Positions 25,814-34,276 of a stretch of 64,000 nucleotides of DNA are shown in pieces. Both the position numbers and the translations under genes were made by a program. The first letter of the stretch is position 1; each line of letters starts with the position of its first letter. The stretch is from contig NZ_FRCN01000004.1 of NCBI RefSeq assembly GCF_900142925.1, positions 124,001 to 188,000 on the forward strand, read 5' to 3'. The notes beneath the pieces are model-generated. The model had not been told where the DNA came from. It made no database searches and saw only the letters and a program-made list of their open reading frames with translations. The stretch is from Chitinophaga sp. CF418 (GTDB lineage Bacteria > Bacteroidota > Bacteroidia > Chitinophagales > Chitinophagaceae).

Positions 25814-27139
25814 ATGAAACACGTCTTTTATACCGTCATTCTTTTACTATTAGTAAAATCTGTGAATGCACAACGGGAGTTCTCATTAAGGGAAGCTATT
25901 GACACAGCGCTTAGCAACAGCCTTCAGCTGAAAGCCGACAATTACGATCTGGAAAAAACGAAGGCAGCTGTGAAACAGACGCGTAGCAGTCTGCTACCTT
26001 CGCTAAGCCTTAGCGGATCATATCAGTACCAGGCCAATGTGCCGGTGCAGATGATACCAGCAGATGTTTTCGGTGGAACACCAGGCACCTACCAGGCTTC
26101 AAAATTCAGCGTACCTCAAACCAAGTCTGCCACCTTACAGATGAACCAACCACTCTTTAACGCTTCGTTGTTAATTGCCTTAAAAGCGGCCAAGGTAGCG
26201 GTCAACCTGAACATGCTACAGATACAAAGCTCAAAGGAGGACCTGGTGTACAATATTTCTGCTACCTACTATAACATACAAACCATTATCAGGCAGCAGG
26301 AATTACTCAAAGACAACTTTACCACTACAGCATCGCTGTTAGAAGTAACCAGTGAGCAACTTAAAGCAGGTCTGGCAACGCAGACCGATGTAGACAGGCT
26401 AACTGTTTCCAGAGATAATACAGAAGCCAGTCTGCAAAATGCAGTTACAGATCTTGAAAAACAGTATAACCTGTTGAAGCTACTGATGAACCTTCCTCTG
26501 GATAGACCGATCAGTGTAGTGAAAGAGGATTATGAACAGGTAATTGTCAATCTCGATATGCCAGCTTTCGATCCTACCAAAAAAACAAATTACCTGCAGA
26601 TACAGGAAAAAAAGCGGGTAGCCGATCTGGAACGGCGTAACATCAGAGCCGGCTATTTGCCCACACTGTCGCAAACTATGAGCAATGGCTACACCGGTTA
26701 TTATTCCAATGCCAACCCTTTCAAAAACCTGAACAACAAATGGTATTATTCCTCTTCTATAGGCCTGACGCTAAGTGTGCCCATTTTTGATGGATTCAGT
26801 AAAAAGTACCAGATCAAACAAAAACAAATAGAGATCAAAAAATATGATGTACAGGCAGAACAAACGCTTCAGCAGAACAACAAGGATGCGGTAAATGCCT
26901 ATGCCGATCTGAAAAGCAACTACATCACATTGCAGACGCAGAGACGCAACCTGGTACTGGCACAAAAAGTACTCGATGATGTAAATACCCAATACAAAAG
27001 TGGCATTGCGAAACTAACCGACGCTATCAATTCTCAAACAGAACTGCAGTCTGCCCAGAACAATTTTATTAATGCCCTGATCAATGTAAGGAAAGCTGAG
27101 CTGGATCTCAAAAAAGCTCAGGGCGCTTTATTGCAGTAA
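25814..27139 (+). CDS. TolC-family outer-membrane efflux protein (system B)
   Basis: A 441-residue outer-membrane channel. The ATG at 25814 was preferred because it begins a clean signal peptide (MKHVFYTVILLLLVKSVNAQ); an in-frame ATG at 25772 would add 14 polar residues. Two OEP repeats are visible, the first with LREAIDTALSNSLQLKADN and the second with RNLVLAQKVLDDVNTQY and a GIAKLTDAINSQTEL turn. It is the first gene of the order tolC, adaptor, RND, the reverse of system A. Confidence 0.9.
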   Translation: MKHVFYTVILLLLVKSVNAQREFSLREAIDTALSNSLQLKADNYDLEKTKAAVKQTRSSLLPSLSLSGSYQYQANVPVQMIPADVFGGTPGTYQASKFSVPQTKSATLQMNQPLFNASLLIALKAAKVAVNLNMLQIQSSKEDLVYNISATYYNIQTIIRQQELLKDNFTTTASLLEVTSEQLKAGLATQTDVDRLTVSRDNTEASLQNAVTDLEKQYNLLKLLMNLPLDRPISVVKEDYEQVIVNLDMPAFDPTKKTNYLQIQEKKRVADLERRNIRAGYLPTLSQTMSNGYTGYYSNANPFKNLNNKWYYSSSIGLTLSVPIFDGFSKKYQIKQKQIEIKKYDVQAEQTLQQNNKDAVNAYADLKSNYITLQTQRRNLVLAQKVLDDVNTQYKSGIAKLTDAINSQTELQSAQNNFINALINVRKAELDLKKAQGALLQ

Positions 27140-27171
27140 ACAACCTTATTTAAACTAATCAAAGCAAACAA

Positions 27172-28230
27172 ATGAAAAAGATCATTCGCTATTCAATAAC
27201 AGCTGCAGTACTGTTTTTATCAGTAGGATTTATAGCAGTAAAACTCAACAGCAACAAAAAGGAAGTAGTAGAGAAGGTATACCATAAAGATCCCAACCTG
27301 AAGGCAACAGTACAGGCAGATACCATAAAGTACACACCGTTTACAGAAACAGCAGCTTTTCTGGGTTCCTTTGTACCTGACCGCGAAGTGATTATTGCTT
27401 CCGAAACGACGGGGAAAGTTGTAAGAATAAACGTACGGGAAGGCAGCCAGGTAAGCGCCGGCAGCCTCATTGCCCAGCTGGACACAGACCTATTACAGGC
27501 GCAGTTACAATCCGCCCTCGCAAATTATGACAATGCAGCACTAACACTCAGGCGTTACGAACAGGCAGTCAACGGCGTCACAAAATTGCAGATTGACAAT
27601 GCCCGCACACAATTGCTGACAGACAAAGCCCAGATAGATCAGCTGAGAAAGCAAATCAGTATGTGCAGCATCAAAGCGCCTTTCGGCGGTATTATTACCA
27701 GCAAGAACTTTGAACTGGGCGCAGTAGTCAGCGCAGGTGCGCAAATGGCACAGCTGACGGATATCAGCAGATTAAAACTGGAAATCAGTGTGCCGGAAAA
27801 GAACATCATGCAGTTCAGAAAGGAGCAGGCACTGACCGTGGTAACGGATGTATATCCCGATGAAAAATTCCAGGGACACGTGGACATGATAGCAGCAAAA
27901 GCAGATGCTTCGCACAACTACGCAGTGAAAATACTGGTCACCAATAATGCAGCAACCGCCCTGAAAGCAGGGATGTATGGCCGCATTTCCTTTAGTGATG
28001 TAACAACGAAGGAGGCCATCAGCATCCCCCGTTCAGCTTTGGTAGGTTCTTCCAGCCGGCCACAGGTGTTTGTGATCGAAAATGGCATAGCAAGGCTTCG
28101 CAACATACAAACTGGTGGAAGCAACGAAACTATCATACAGGTTACAAGCGGGCTGCAGCCAGGTGACATCGTGGCAACCGGCGGACTGATAAATCTCACT
28201 GAAGGCAGCAAGGTAAGCATTGCAAAATAA
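27172..28230 (+). CDS. RND periplasmic adaptor (system B)
   Basis: A 352-residue membrane-fusion protein held by an uncleaved N-terminal helix (about residues 7-24) rather than a lipobox, unlike its system A counterpart. It has the lipoyl-like halves (VVRINVREGSQVSAGSLIAQLD and CSIKAPFGGIITSKNFELGA, given here in part), a short helical hairpin, a beta-barrel with RLKLEISVPE, and a C-terminal domain ending LTEGSKVSIAK. It starts 32 bases after the tolC-like gene and precedes the pump by 26 bases. Confidence 0.92.
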   Translation: MKKIIRYSITAAVLFLSVGFIAVKLNSNKKEVVEKVYHKDPNLKATVQADTIKYTPFTETAAFLGSFVPDREVIIASETTGKVVRINVREGSQVSAGSLIAQLDTDLLQAQLQSALANYDNAALTLRRYEQAVNGVTKLQIDNARTQLLTDKAQIDQLRKQISMCSIKAPFGGIITSKNFELGAVVSAGAQMAQLTDISRLKLEISVPEKNIMQFRKEQALTVVTDVYPDEKFQGHVDMIAAKADASHNYAVKILVTNNAATALKAGMYGRISFSDVTTKEAISIPRSALVGSSSRPQVFVIENGIARLRNIQTGGSNETIIQVTSGLQPGDIVATGGLINLTEGSKVSIAK

Positions 28231-28256
28231 GCACATCTAACATTAAAACACGGGTT

Positions 28257-31200
28257 ATGTCATTAACAGAAATAGCTATTAAAAGACCTTCCCTCATCAT
28301 TGTGATCTTTGCAGTGCTGATAGGCGGCGGTTTGTTTTGTTACAGCAAACTTAATTATGAGCTGATGCCGGACATGTCGCAGCCGACGCTCGTTATTACT
28401 ACATCCTATCCCGGCGCCACACCAAGTAATGTGGAACAGACGGTTACCAAGAAAATAGAAGATGTGCTCAGCAGTATTGATGGACTGAAAAGCATCACTT
28501 CTCAATCTACAGAAGGCAACTCCATCATCCAGGCGGAGTTCTCTATGAATACAGACATAGACGACAAGCAGCAGGAAGTACAACGGAAGATCAATAACAT
28601 TATGTCTTCCCTGCCGGATGATGTAAAGACGCCGGGCATCTCAAAGGTTACCCCCAGCGATCAACCGGTTATGCAGCTAACCGCCGTTTCTTCTTTGAAT
28701 AATGCCTCATTCTACGACCTGGTAAAAAACGAGATCCGGCCACAACTACAACAGATTCCCGGAGTGGGAGAAATAACACTGATAGGTGGGCAGGAAAGGG
28801 AAATACAGGTGAACATCAACAAAGACAAACTGGACTATTACGGCTTATCCATTACACAGGTCACCAGCGCTGTAAACAAGGCGAACACAGAATTCCCTAC
28901 CGGTAAGGTCAAAACCAGGCAGGACCAGATGACGGTAAGGGTAACCGGCAAGTTCACCTCCGTAGAACAGCTGAACGATGTAACAGTTGCGCAACCAGCT
29001 GCCGGCAGCGTCATTAAACTCCGGGATATTGCTGCAGTCAGCGATATTGTAAAGGATGCTGCTGCGGTAAACAGGTATAACGGGATGAATGGAATAGGTA
29101 TCTCGATCAAAAAGCAAAACGGCGCCAACGCAGTCGAGATCAGTAAACAGGTAAAACAGCGCATTGCCCTCCTGGAGAAGAAGTATGCCGCCGACAATGT
29201 AAAGATGATCATAGCCGACGATACGGCGGATTTTACGATGGAATCGGCTAATGCCGTAACACACGACCTGATGATCGCAGTCGTACTCGTGGCTGTCATT
29301 ATGTTACTCTTTTTACACAGTCTTCGCGATTCCATTATTGTATTGATCTCCATTCCTGCTTCACTGATCTCCACCTTTATTGTGATGTACCTGCTGGGCT
29401 ATTCATTGAACTTAATGACTTTACTGGCCCTATCGCTGGTGATCGGCATCCTGGTAGATGACTCCATTGTGATACTGGAAAACATTCACCGCCATCTGCA
29501 TATGGGCAAACCCAAACGTCAGGCAGCGCTGGATGGACGAAATGAGATCGGTTTCTCCGCCATGGCAATTACGATGGTAGACGTAGTGGTATTTGGTCCG
29601 ATTGCACTCGTAAACACCACTATTTCGGCAATCCTGCGCCAATATTCACTGACCATCGTTACGGCTACGCTGATGAGCCTCTTTGTATGTTATACATTAA
29701 CCCCCTGGCTGGCTTCCCGTTTTGGCAAAATAACGGAACTCGAAAACAGCAACTGGCTGCACAAACCACTTATCCTGTTTGAAAACTTCCTGGAGTGGTT
29801 AACCAACTGGTATACAGGTGCATTAAAATGGGTGCTGCGGCACAAGCTGATCATGACCGCTATTGTACTCAGCTTATTTGCGTGTATCGCCATAGTGATG
29901 AATATGGGTATACTGGGAAGCGAGCTGGTAGCCAGCGGCGATCAGGGCAAGTTCCGGCTAAAGCTGGAATACGATAAAAATACCACGGTCATACAGAACA
30001 ACCTGCGGACCAAAGCAATTGAAGATTTCCTGTTACAACAGCCGGAAGTAAAAACGGTGTTTGCCAACGTAGCCGGGCCCAGCACTTCAGGCATGGAGTC
30101 GGCTACGGCGGTAGGCAGTGAGTACAAATCGGAACTGACGGTCAAGTTAGTGGACAGAAAGCAACGTGCTGTTGCCACCGAAGATTATATGATCCGGAAA
30201 AGCCGTGAATTGGAGCAGCGTTTTCCCGGAGTGAAGATCCGTTCAAATGTAATCGGCATGGTGAGTCTGGGTGAACCTATCCAGATCGTGCTGAATGCAG
30301 AAAACAGCACACTGCTGATGCAGGCTGCAAATGACCTCAAGCGGCGTATTGAAGCCATGCCGGGCGCCAACGATGTTTCCCTGAGCGTAGAAGAAGGTAA
30401 TCCGCAGGCTGAAGTAAATATTGATAGGGAAAAAATGGAGCAACTAGGGCTCGACATCAATATCGTAGGCTCCACCCTTCAAAATGCTTATGCAGGCAAT
30501 ACCGATGCGAAATACCGGGCAGGTTTGAACGAATATGACATCAACATCAAGTTGGATGATTTCGACAGACAGAATGTGGAAGATGTAGAAAACCTTACTT
30601 TCTTAAATGCGGCAGGACAACAAATTAAACTGTCACAGTTTGCAACTGTAGTACAAGGCAGCGGGCCAAGCATACTCGAGCGAAAAGACAGGCGCACATC
30701 TGTTACTGTGAAGAGTAATGTACTTGGCATCACTTCGGGCATCATATCTGACAATATTAACAGGTCTTTGGCCGAACATCCCCTGCCAGCCGGAGTTGAC
30801 ATAAAATGGAGCGGTGATACTGAACGCCAGGCAGATTCAATGGGAGCTTTAGGATTGGCTATGGCAGCAGCCCTCGTTCTGATGTACCTCGTAATGGTGG
30901 CACTGTATGACAATTTTATCTATCCGTTTGTGGTGTTGTTCTCTATCCCGGTCTCTTTCATCGGTGCTTTCCTGGCGCTTAACCTGGCCAAATCCTCTAT
31001 GAGCATGTTTACCATGCTGGGCCTCATCATGTTATTTGGCCTGGTAGCTAAAAACGCCATCCTGATCGTTGACTTCGCCAATCACAGAAAGGAAGAAGGA
31101 ATTAGTACATGGGATGCACTGATAGCTGCCGGTAGAACAAGACTTCGGCCCATACTCATGACTACCATTGCCATGGTGGCCGGCATGATACCTATCTCAA

Positions 31201-31391
31201 TAGCCAAAGGAGCAGGTTCTGAATGGAAAAACGGATTAGGCTGGGTCTTGATAGGAGGTCTTTCCTCCAGCCTTGTATTGACCGTATTTGTTGTGCCGAT
31301 GGTTTATTACGTCGTGGATAAAATAAAAGAAAAGCTTGCTAGGAAACGAAGCACAGATGAAAAAACGCTGGGAGGAGTGCTACAGGTGTAA
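28257..31391 (+). CDS. RND efflux permease (system B)
   Basis: A 1044-residue proton-driven pump of the HAE1 branch with 12 predicted membrane helices. Typical motifs are YELMPDMSQPTLVITTSYPG, NVEQTVTKKIEDVLSSIDG and the helix 4 relay aspartates in LVIGILVDDSIVILENIHRH. Helix 10-11 motifs appear in FGLVAKNAILIVDFANHR. It forms system B with the two preceding genes and ends 41 bases before a terminator. The substrates are unknown; the adjacent LytS/LytTR pair is the likely control. Confidence 0.94.
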   Translation: MSLTEIAIKRPSLIIVIFAVLIGGGLFCYSKLNYELMPDMSQPTLVITTSYPGATPSNVEQTVTKKIEDVLSSIDGLKSITSQSTEGNSIIQAEFSMNTDIDDKQQEVQRKINNIMSSLPDDVKTPGISKVTPSDQPVMQLTAVSSLNNASFYDLVKNEIRPQLQQIPGVGEITLIGGQEREIQVNINKDKLDYYGLSITQVTSAVNKANTEFPTGKVKTRQDQMTVRVTGKFTSVEQLNDVTVAQPAAGSVIKLRDIAAVSDIVKDAAAVNRYNGMNGIGISIKKQNGANAVEISKQVKQRIALLEKKYAADNVKMIIADDTADFTMESANAVTHDLMIAVVLVAVIMLLFLHSLRDSIIVLISIPASLISTFIVMYLLGYSLNLMTLLALSLVIGILVDDSIVILENIHRHLHMGKPKRQAALDGRNEIGFSAMAITMVDVVVFGPIALVNTTISAILRQYSLTIVTATLMSLFVCYTLTPWLASRFGKITELENSNWLHKPLILFENFLEWLTNWYTGALKWVLRHKLIMTAIVLSLFACIAIVMNMGILGSELVASGDQGKFRLKLEYDKNTTVIQNNLRTKAIEDFLLQQPEVKTVFANVAGPSTSGMESATAVGSEYKSELTVKLVDRKQRAVATEDYMIRKSRELEQRFPGVKIRSNVIGMVSLGEPIQIVLNAENSTLLMQAANDLKRRIEAMPGANDVSLSVEEGNPQAEVNIDREKMEQLGLDINIVGSTLQNAYAGNTDAKYRAGLNEYDINIKLDDFDRQNVEDVENLTFLNAAGQQIKLSQFATVVQGSGPSILERKDRRTSVTVKSNVLGITSGIISDNINRSLAEHPLPAGVDIKWSGDTERQADSMGALGLAMAAALVLMYLVMVALYDNFIYPFVVLFSIPVSFIGAFLALNLAKSSMSMFTMLGLIMLFGLVAKNAILIVDFANHRKEEGISTWDALIAAGRTRLRPILMTTIAMVAGMIPISIAKGAGSEWKNGLGWVLIGGLSSSLVLTVFVVPMVYYVVDKIKEKLARKRSTDEKTLGGVLQV

Positions 31392-31432
31392 CACCCCATA
31401 TCATAACATGGATTATTGATTAGTGCAAACAC

Positions 31433-31464
31433 GGCGACTGTCTCTACGGTCGCCTTTTATTTTA
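31433..31464 (+). terminator. intrinsic terminator of efflux operon B
   Basis: GGCGAC (31433-31438) pairs with GTCGCC (31449-31454) over a ten-base loop and is followed by TTTTATTTTA. It lies 41 bases after the RND stop codon. Confidence 0.85.
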
Positions 31465-31585
31465 CGATTACATCAGTAATAATTGGCTAGATCCCACATT
31501 CCATGTCCCCAAAAAAGATTACAGGTAAATAGATTGTATATAGATTATGGATCAATAGAAAACCTGGGGAAAGGTCGCGTAGATT

Positions 31586-31722
31586 AGCTCCGTCAGGAGC
31601 TGCGTGTTTGTAGCGCGGGGTGATAACCCCGGGGGTGCATAACGAAATCATTCGCCATAATGAGTCCAGTCACCAGGCGGACTGATTTTTTATATCCCCC
31701 CGGTTGGCACCAGTGGATTATA
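31586..31722. repeat. structured intergenic repeat-like segment
   Basis: In a gene-free stretch of about 400 bases (31392-31795) there is a chain of short hairpins: AGCTCC-gtca-GGAGCT at 31586-31601, CGGGG-tgataa-CCCCG at 31616-31631, and CAGTC with GACTG near 31670-31687. This string of hairpins resembles a type of short intergenic repeat that I recall from other Bacteroidota genomes; that recollection is not verified here. No open frame is supported. Confidence 0.4.
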
Positions 31723-31757
31723 AAAAAACGCTTCAGTGATTACTGAAGCGTTTTTAA
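31723..31757 (-). terminator. bidirectional terminator after tRNA-Gln
   Basis: The stem AACGCTTCAGT pairs with ACTGAAGCGTT over a short loop (GATT), with A and T runs on both sides. It lies about 40 bases after the 3' end of tRNA-Gln on the minus strand. Confidence 0.9.
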
Positions 31758-31795
31758 TAGTTTTTGAGTGCATCGACCACTCTTTTTCTTTTCTG

Positions 31796-31866
31796 TTGTC
31801 CCACCAGGATTCGAACCTAGACAAACTGAACCAAAATCAGTTGTACTACCATTATACTATGGGACA
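31796..31866 (-). tRNA. tRNA-Gln (TTG)
   Basis: A 71-base tRNA with a full 7-bp acceptor stem (TGTCCCA with TGGGACA), T-loop GGTTCGAATCC and anticodon loop TTTTGGT, giving anticodon TTG. CCA is not encoded. It is a single tRNA with its own promoter-like site upstream and a terminator downstream. Confidence 0.95.
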
Positions 31867-31882
31867 TTGTTATTTGGGATGG

Positions 31883-31911
31883 CGAAATTAGTATTTTTTC
31901 TTATTCCACAA
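31883..31911 (-). promoter_or_regulatory. putative promoter of tRNA-Gln
   Basis: On the minus strand a TTG (31909-31911) is followed after 18 bases by TAATTTCG (31883-31890), one mismatch from TAnnTTTG. The tRNA 5' end lies 16 bases further on. Confidence 0.5.
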
Positions 31912-31931
31912 AAAAAAGTTTTCAAATTTGC

Positions 31932-32978
31932 CTATCCAGCCACTTTCACGACCTTATCCACAATGGCCGCAGGCGGTATCCACTCCATACAGGCATGGTC
32001 TCCCCTGAAACAGGGTTTATTGCCAAATATGGAACATGGACGGCAGGAAAGGCTTTCCAGCTGCACTGTATTGGCCTCACTCTGTCCGAATCCCATAAAC
32101 CCGGCAAAAGGATGCGTAGCCCCCCAGACGGAGACCACCGGCACCCGGAACAGAGACGCCAGGTGCATATTGGCCGAATCCATACTGATCATCACATCCA
32201 GGTTGCTAATAATGGCCAGTTCTGCCGGCAGTTTGAATCGCCCTGCCACCACTACAGCTTCCGGGTATTTTATGGCCAGTGAGGTCAGCTGAGCTATTTC
32301 GGCAGCTCCGCCTCCCATCAGCAGCACCTTGACTCCGCGATGCTTGACCAATGCGGCCAGCACCTCTTCCATCTTAGCCAGCGGATAGGTTTTTTCTTTA
32401 TAAGTGGCAAAAGGCGCCAGCCCTATCCATTTATCCCCATTTTTAGGCCCTGTAAGGGCCATCAGCTCCGGTGTAAGGGGCTGACGGGGAAATACTGCCC
32501 TGGTCGTGTTAATGGTCAGGGACAGCCCCAATTGGCGGAATACGGCGGCATATCGCTCTATAGTACTGGTCAGCGGCAGGAGGACCTTTTCTTCCGGTCT
32601 TGCCATAGCCTTCTTTTCCGCCCTTCCTTTGTCAATGACAGCCACGGGACAACCGCTCAGCCGGAAAAAGGTACGGACGATCTGAGAACGTAGTACATGG
32701 TGCAGGTCAGCCACCGCATCTATCTTCCAGGATTTCCTGATAGCCTTATAAAGCCGGTATAATCCCTTTAAACCATTATGCTCCCCCTTCAGGTCTGCCG
32801 GAAAGAATATCAGCCGGGGAATGCCCTCACACAGGGCTCCCCAGTTCTTGTTAGAGACAAAAACGATCTGTATGTCCGGATGCTGCTCCAGGACCTGCTG
32901 CATCACCGGAATGGTCATAGCCACATCTCCCATGGCGGAAAAGCGGATAGACAATATCGTTCTCAGTTGTTCTGGCAT
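31932..32978 (-). CDS. glycosyltransferase family 9 (heptosyltransferase-like)
   Basis: A 348-residue cytoplasmic glycosyltransferase of the ADP-heptose:LPS heptosyltransferase type (GT-B fold). The N-terminus RTILSIRFSAMGDVAMTIPV is typical, as are ISMDSANMHLASLFRVPVVSVWGATHPFAGF and the cysteine cluster near CRPCSIFGNKPC. It should add a sugar to lipopolysaccharide or another surface glycan. It starts three bases after the DUF4254 gene ends, so both form an operon. Sugar donor and acceptor are unknown. Confidence 0.9.
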   Translation of the reverse strand: MPEQLRTILSIRFSAMGDVAMTIPVMQQVLEQHPDIQIVFVSNKNWGALCEGIPRLIFFPADLKGEHNGLKGLYRLYKAIRKSWKIDAVADLHHVLRSQIVRTFFRLSGCPVAVIDKGRAEKKAMARPEEKVLLPLTSTIERYAAVFRQLGLSLTINTTRAVFPRQPLTPELMALTGPKNGDKWIGLAPFATYKEKTYPLAKMEEVLAALVKHRGVKVLLMGGGAAEIAQLTSLAIKYPEAVVVAGRFKLPAELAIISNLDVMISMDSANMHLASLFRVPVVSVWGATHPFAGFMGFGQSEANTVQLESLSCRPCSIFGNKPCFRGDHACMEWIPPAAIVDKVVKVAG

Positions 32979-32981
32979 ATA

Positions 32982-33584
32982 TTATTTTCCCTTGTAAAGA
33001 ACGGGGTTTAAGGCAGGATCATTATACATTTTCATCTGCTTGTACACCTTCATGTACTTCTTACCGGCAGCGATATCCTCCAGCAACTGGGTGATCGCGC
33101 TTCCAAGGTCCCTCCGCTGCTCCAGGAGGATGTCCAGCTTGCGCTGGCAGGCTTCCCTGTGCGCTGGCGTAGCATCCGGCCGGGTAGCTTCTTCCCGCAT
33201 GTGATAGATCTTCAGCGCCAGTATGGACAGGCGGTCTATCGCCCAGGCAGGGCTTTCGGTATTGATAGTGGCGCCGGCAACCGGTTTCACATCGTCATAT
33301 TTATCAAGAAAATAGCTGTCAATATACTCTACCACATCCGTACGCTCCTGGTTGGAACGGTCTATCCAACGCTTGATTTCCAATGCTTTCACCGGGTCGA
33401 TCAGCGGATCACGGACAATGTCCTCCAGGTGCCACTGCACCGTATCGATCCAGTTTTTCAGATACAGCAGATGCTCAAAAGCGTTTTTTTCGTAAGGGTT
33501 CAGGATAGGCTGATGTACACTGTTATGCACATGATAATCGGCAATACTCTGATCAAATATTTGATTGTACAGTTCTGTAGACAT
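32982..33584 (-). CDS. DUF4254-family protein
   Basis: A 200-residue, helix-rich cytoplasmic protein of unknown function. The ATG at 33584 (MSTELYNQIFDQSIADYH) was chosen because a perfect -7 element lies directly upstream, whereas the frame continues open to 33683 with unlikely sequence. Motifs seen are YEKNAFEHLLYLKNWIDTVQWHLED and INTESPAWAIDRLSILALKIYH, quoted in part. It is paired with a GT9 glycosyltransferase, the arrangement I know for this family, so a role in surface glycan synthesis is likely (inference). Confidence 0.82.
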   Translation of the reverse strand: MSTELYNQIFDQSIADYHVHNSVHQPILNPYEKNAFEHLLYLKNWIDTVQWHLEDIVRDPLIDPVKALEIKRWIDRSNQERTDVVEYIDSYFLDKYDDVKPVAGATINTESPAWAIDRLSILALKIYHMREEATRPDATPAHREACQRKLDILLEQRRDLGSAITQLLEDIAAGKKYMKVYKQMKMYNDPALNPVLYKGK

Positions 33585-33588
33585 GGGA

Positions 33589-33596
33589 CAAAAGTA
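33589..33596 (-). promoter_or_regulatory. -7 element directly before the DUF4254 start codon
   Basis: The minus strand reads TACTTTTG, a perfect TAnnTTTG, with only four bases between it and the ATG at 33584. ATG rather than TTG stands at the -33 distance, one mismatch. The expected transcript start is at or very near the start codon. Confidence 0.5.
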
Positions 33597-33738
33597 TATA
33601 AATTGGCGAAATAGTCCATAGAAGGGTCTCCATCCTTCTTCTGACCACACCCAAATGCAGGACTGCAGAGTCTTAACATTCAAGTAACATCTAAGACCTA
33701 CATTTATTTTCCATTATAGCAACCACATATCAAACTAT

Positions 33739-34257
33739 ATGTCTGATAACCCATCCAGAATACTCTTTGGTCAATTATTTGAAGCCAACAGGGAAAAGGT
33801 GTACCGGTTAGCATTCAAACTTACTTCCGACCGGCAACGAGCGGAAGAGATCACTCAGCAGTGCTTCATCAAGCTCTGGGAAAACATGCATAAAGTACAG
33901 GAAGGACAGGATGTCTTCCCACTATTGTTCGTATTTACCAAACACATTGTCATCGATGAAACCCGTAGACTGTACCGTGAAAGACAATCACTATCACAAT
34001 TGTCTTCAGGTCAGATATCTTCAGAAAACAAAGACGAGGAGTCGCTGCTACGCAAAGAATTCAAACAGCAGGTCCACAAGTTAATTGAACAAATGCCGGA
34101 ACAACGGCGCAACATTTATCTGCTTAGCCGTGACAAAGGAAAAAGCTACAAAGAAATAGCGGACCAGCTAAGCCTCTCTCCAGCTACCGTAAGGAATCAC
34201 CTTAATCTCGCGCTGCAATATATCAGGCGGGAGATGATGGCGCATTATGACATGTAA
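33739..34257 (+). CDS. ECF-type RNA polymerase sigma factor
   Basis: A 172-residue sigma-70-family protein. Region 2 is around REKVYRLAFKLTSDRQRAEEITQQCFIKLWE (quoted only as RAEEITQQCFIKLWE), and region 4 has KSYKEIADQLSLSPATVRNHL, the helix-turn-helix that reads the -35 element. FecR-type anti-sigma genes usually lie next to such sigma genes in Bacteroidota, but here the next gene encodes an S41 peptidase lipoprotein. The only FecR in the window is 7.3 kb away. Target promoters are unknown. Confidence 0.92.
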   Translation: MSDNPSRILFGQLFEANREKVYRLAFKLTSDRQRAEEITQQCFIKLWENMHKVQEGQDVFPLLFVFTKHIVIDETRRLYRERQSLSQLSSGQISSENKDEESLLRKEFKQQVHKLIEQMPEQRRNIYLLSRDKGKSYKEIADQLSLSPATVRNHLNLALQYIRREMMAHYDM

Positions 34258-34276
34258 TTACTTAACCCACCTTTAT

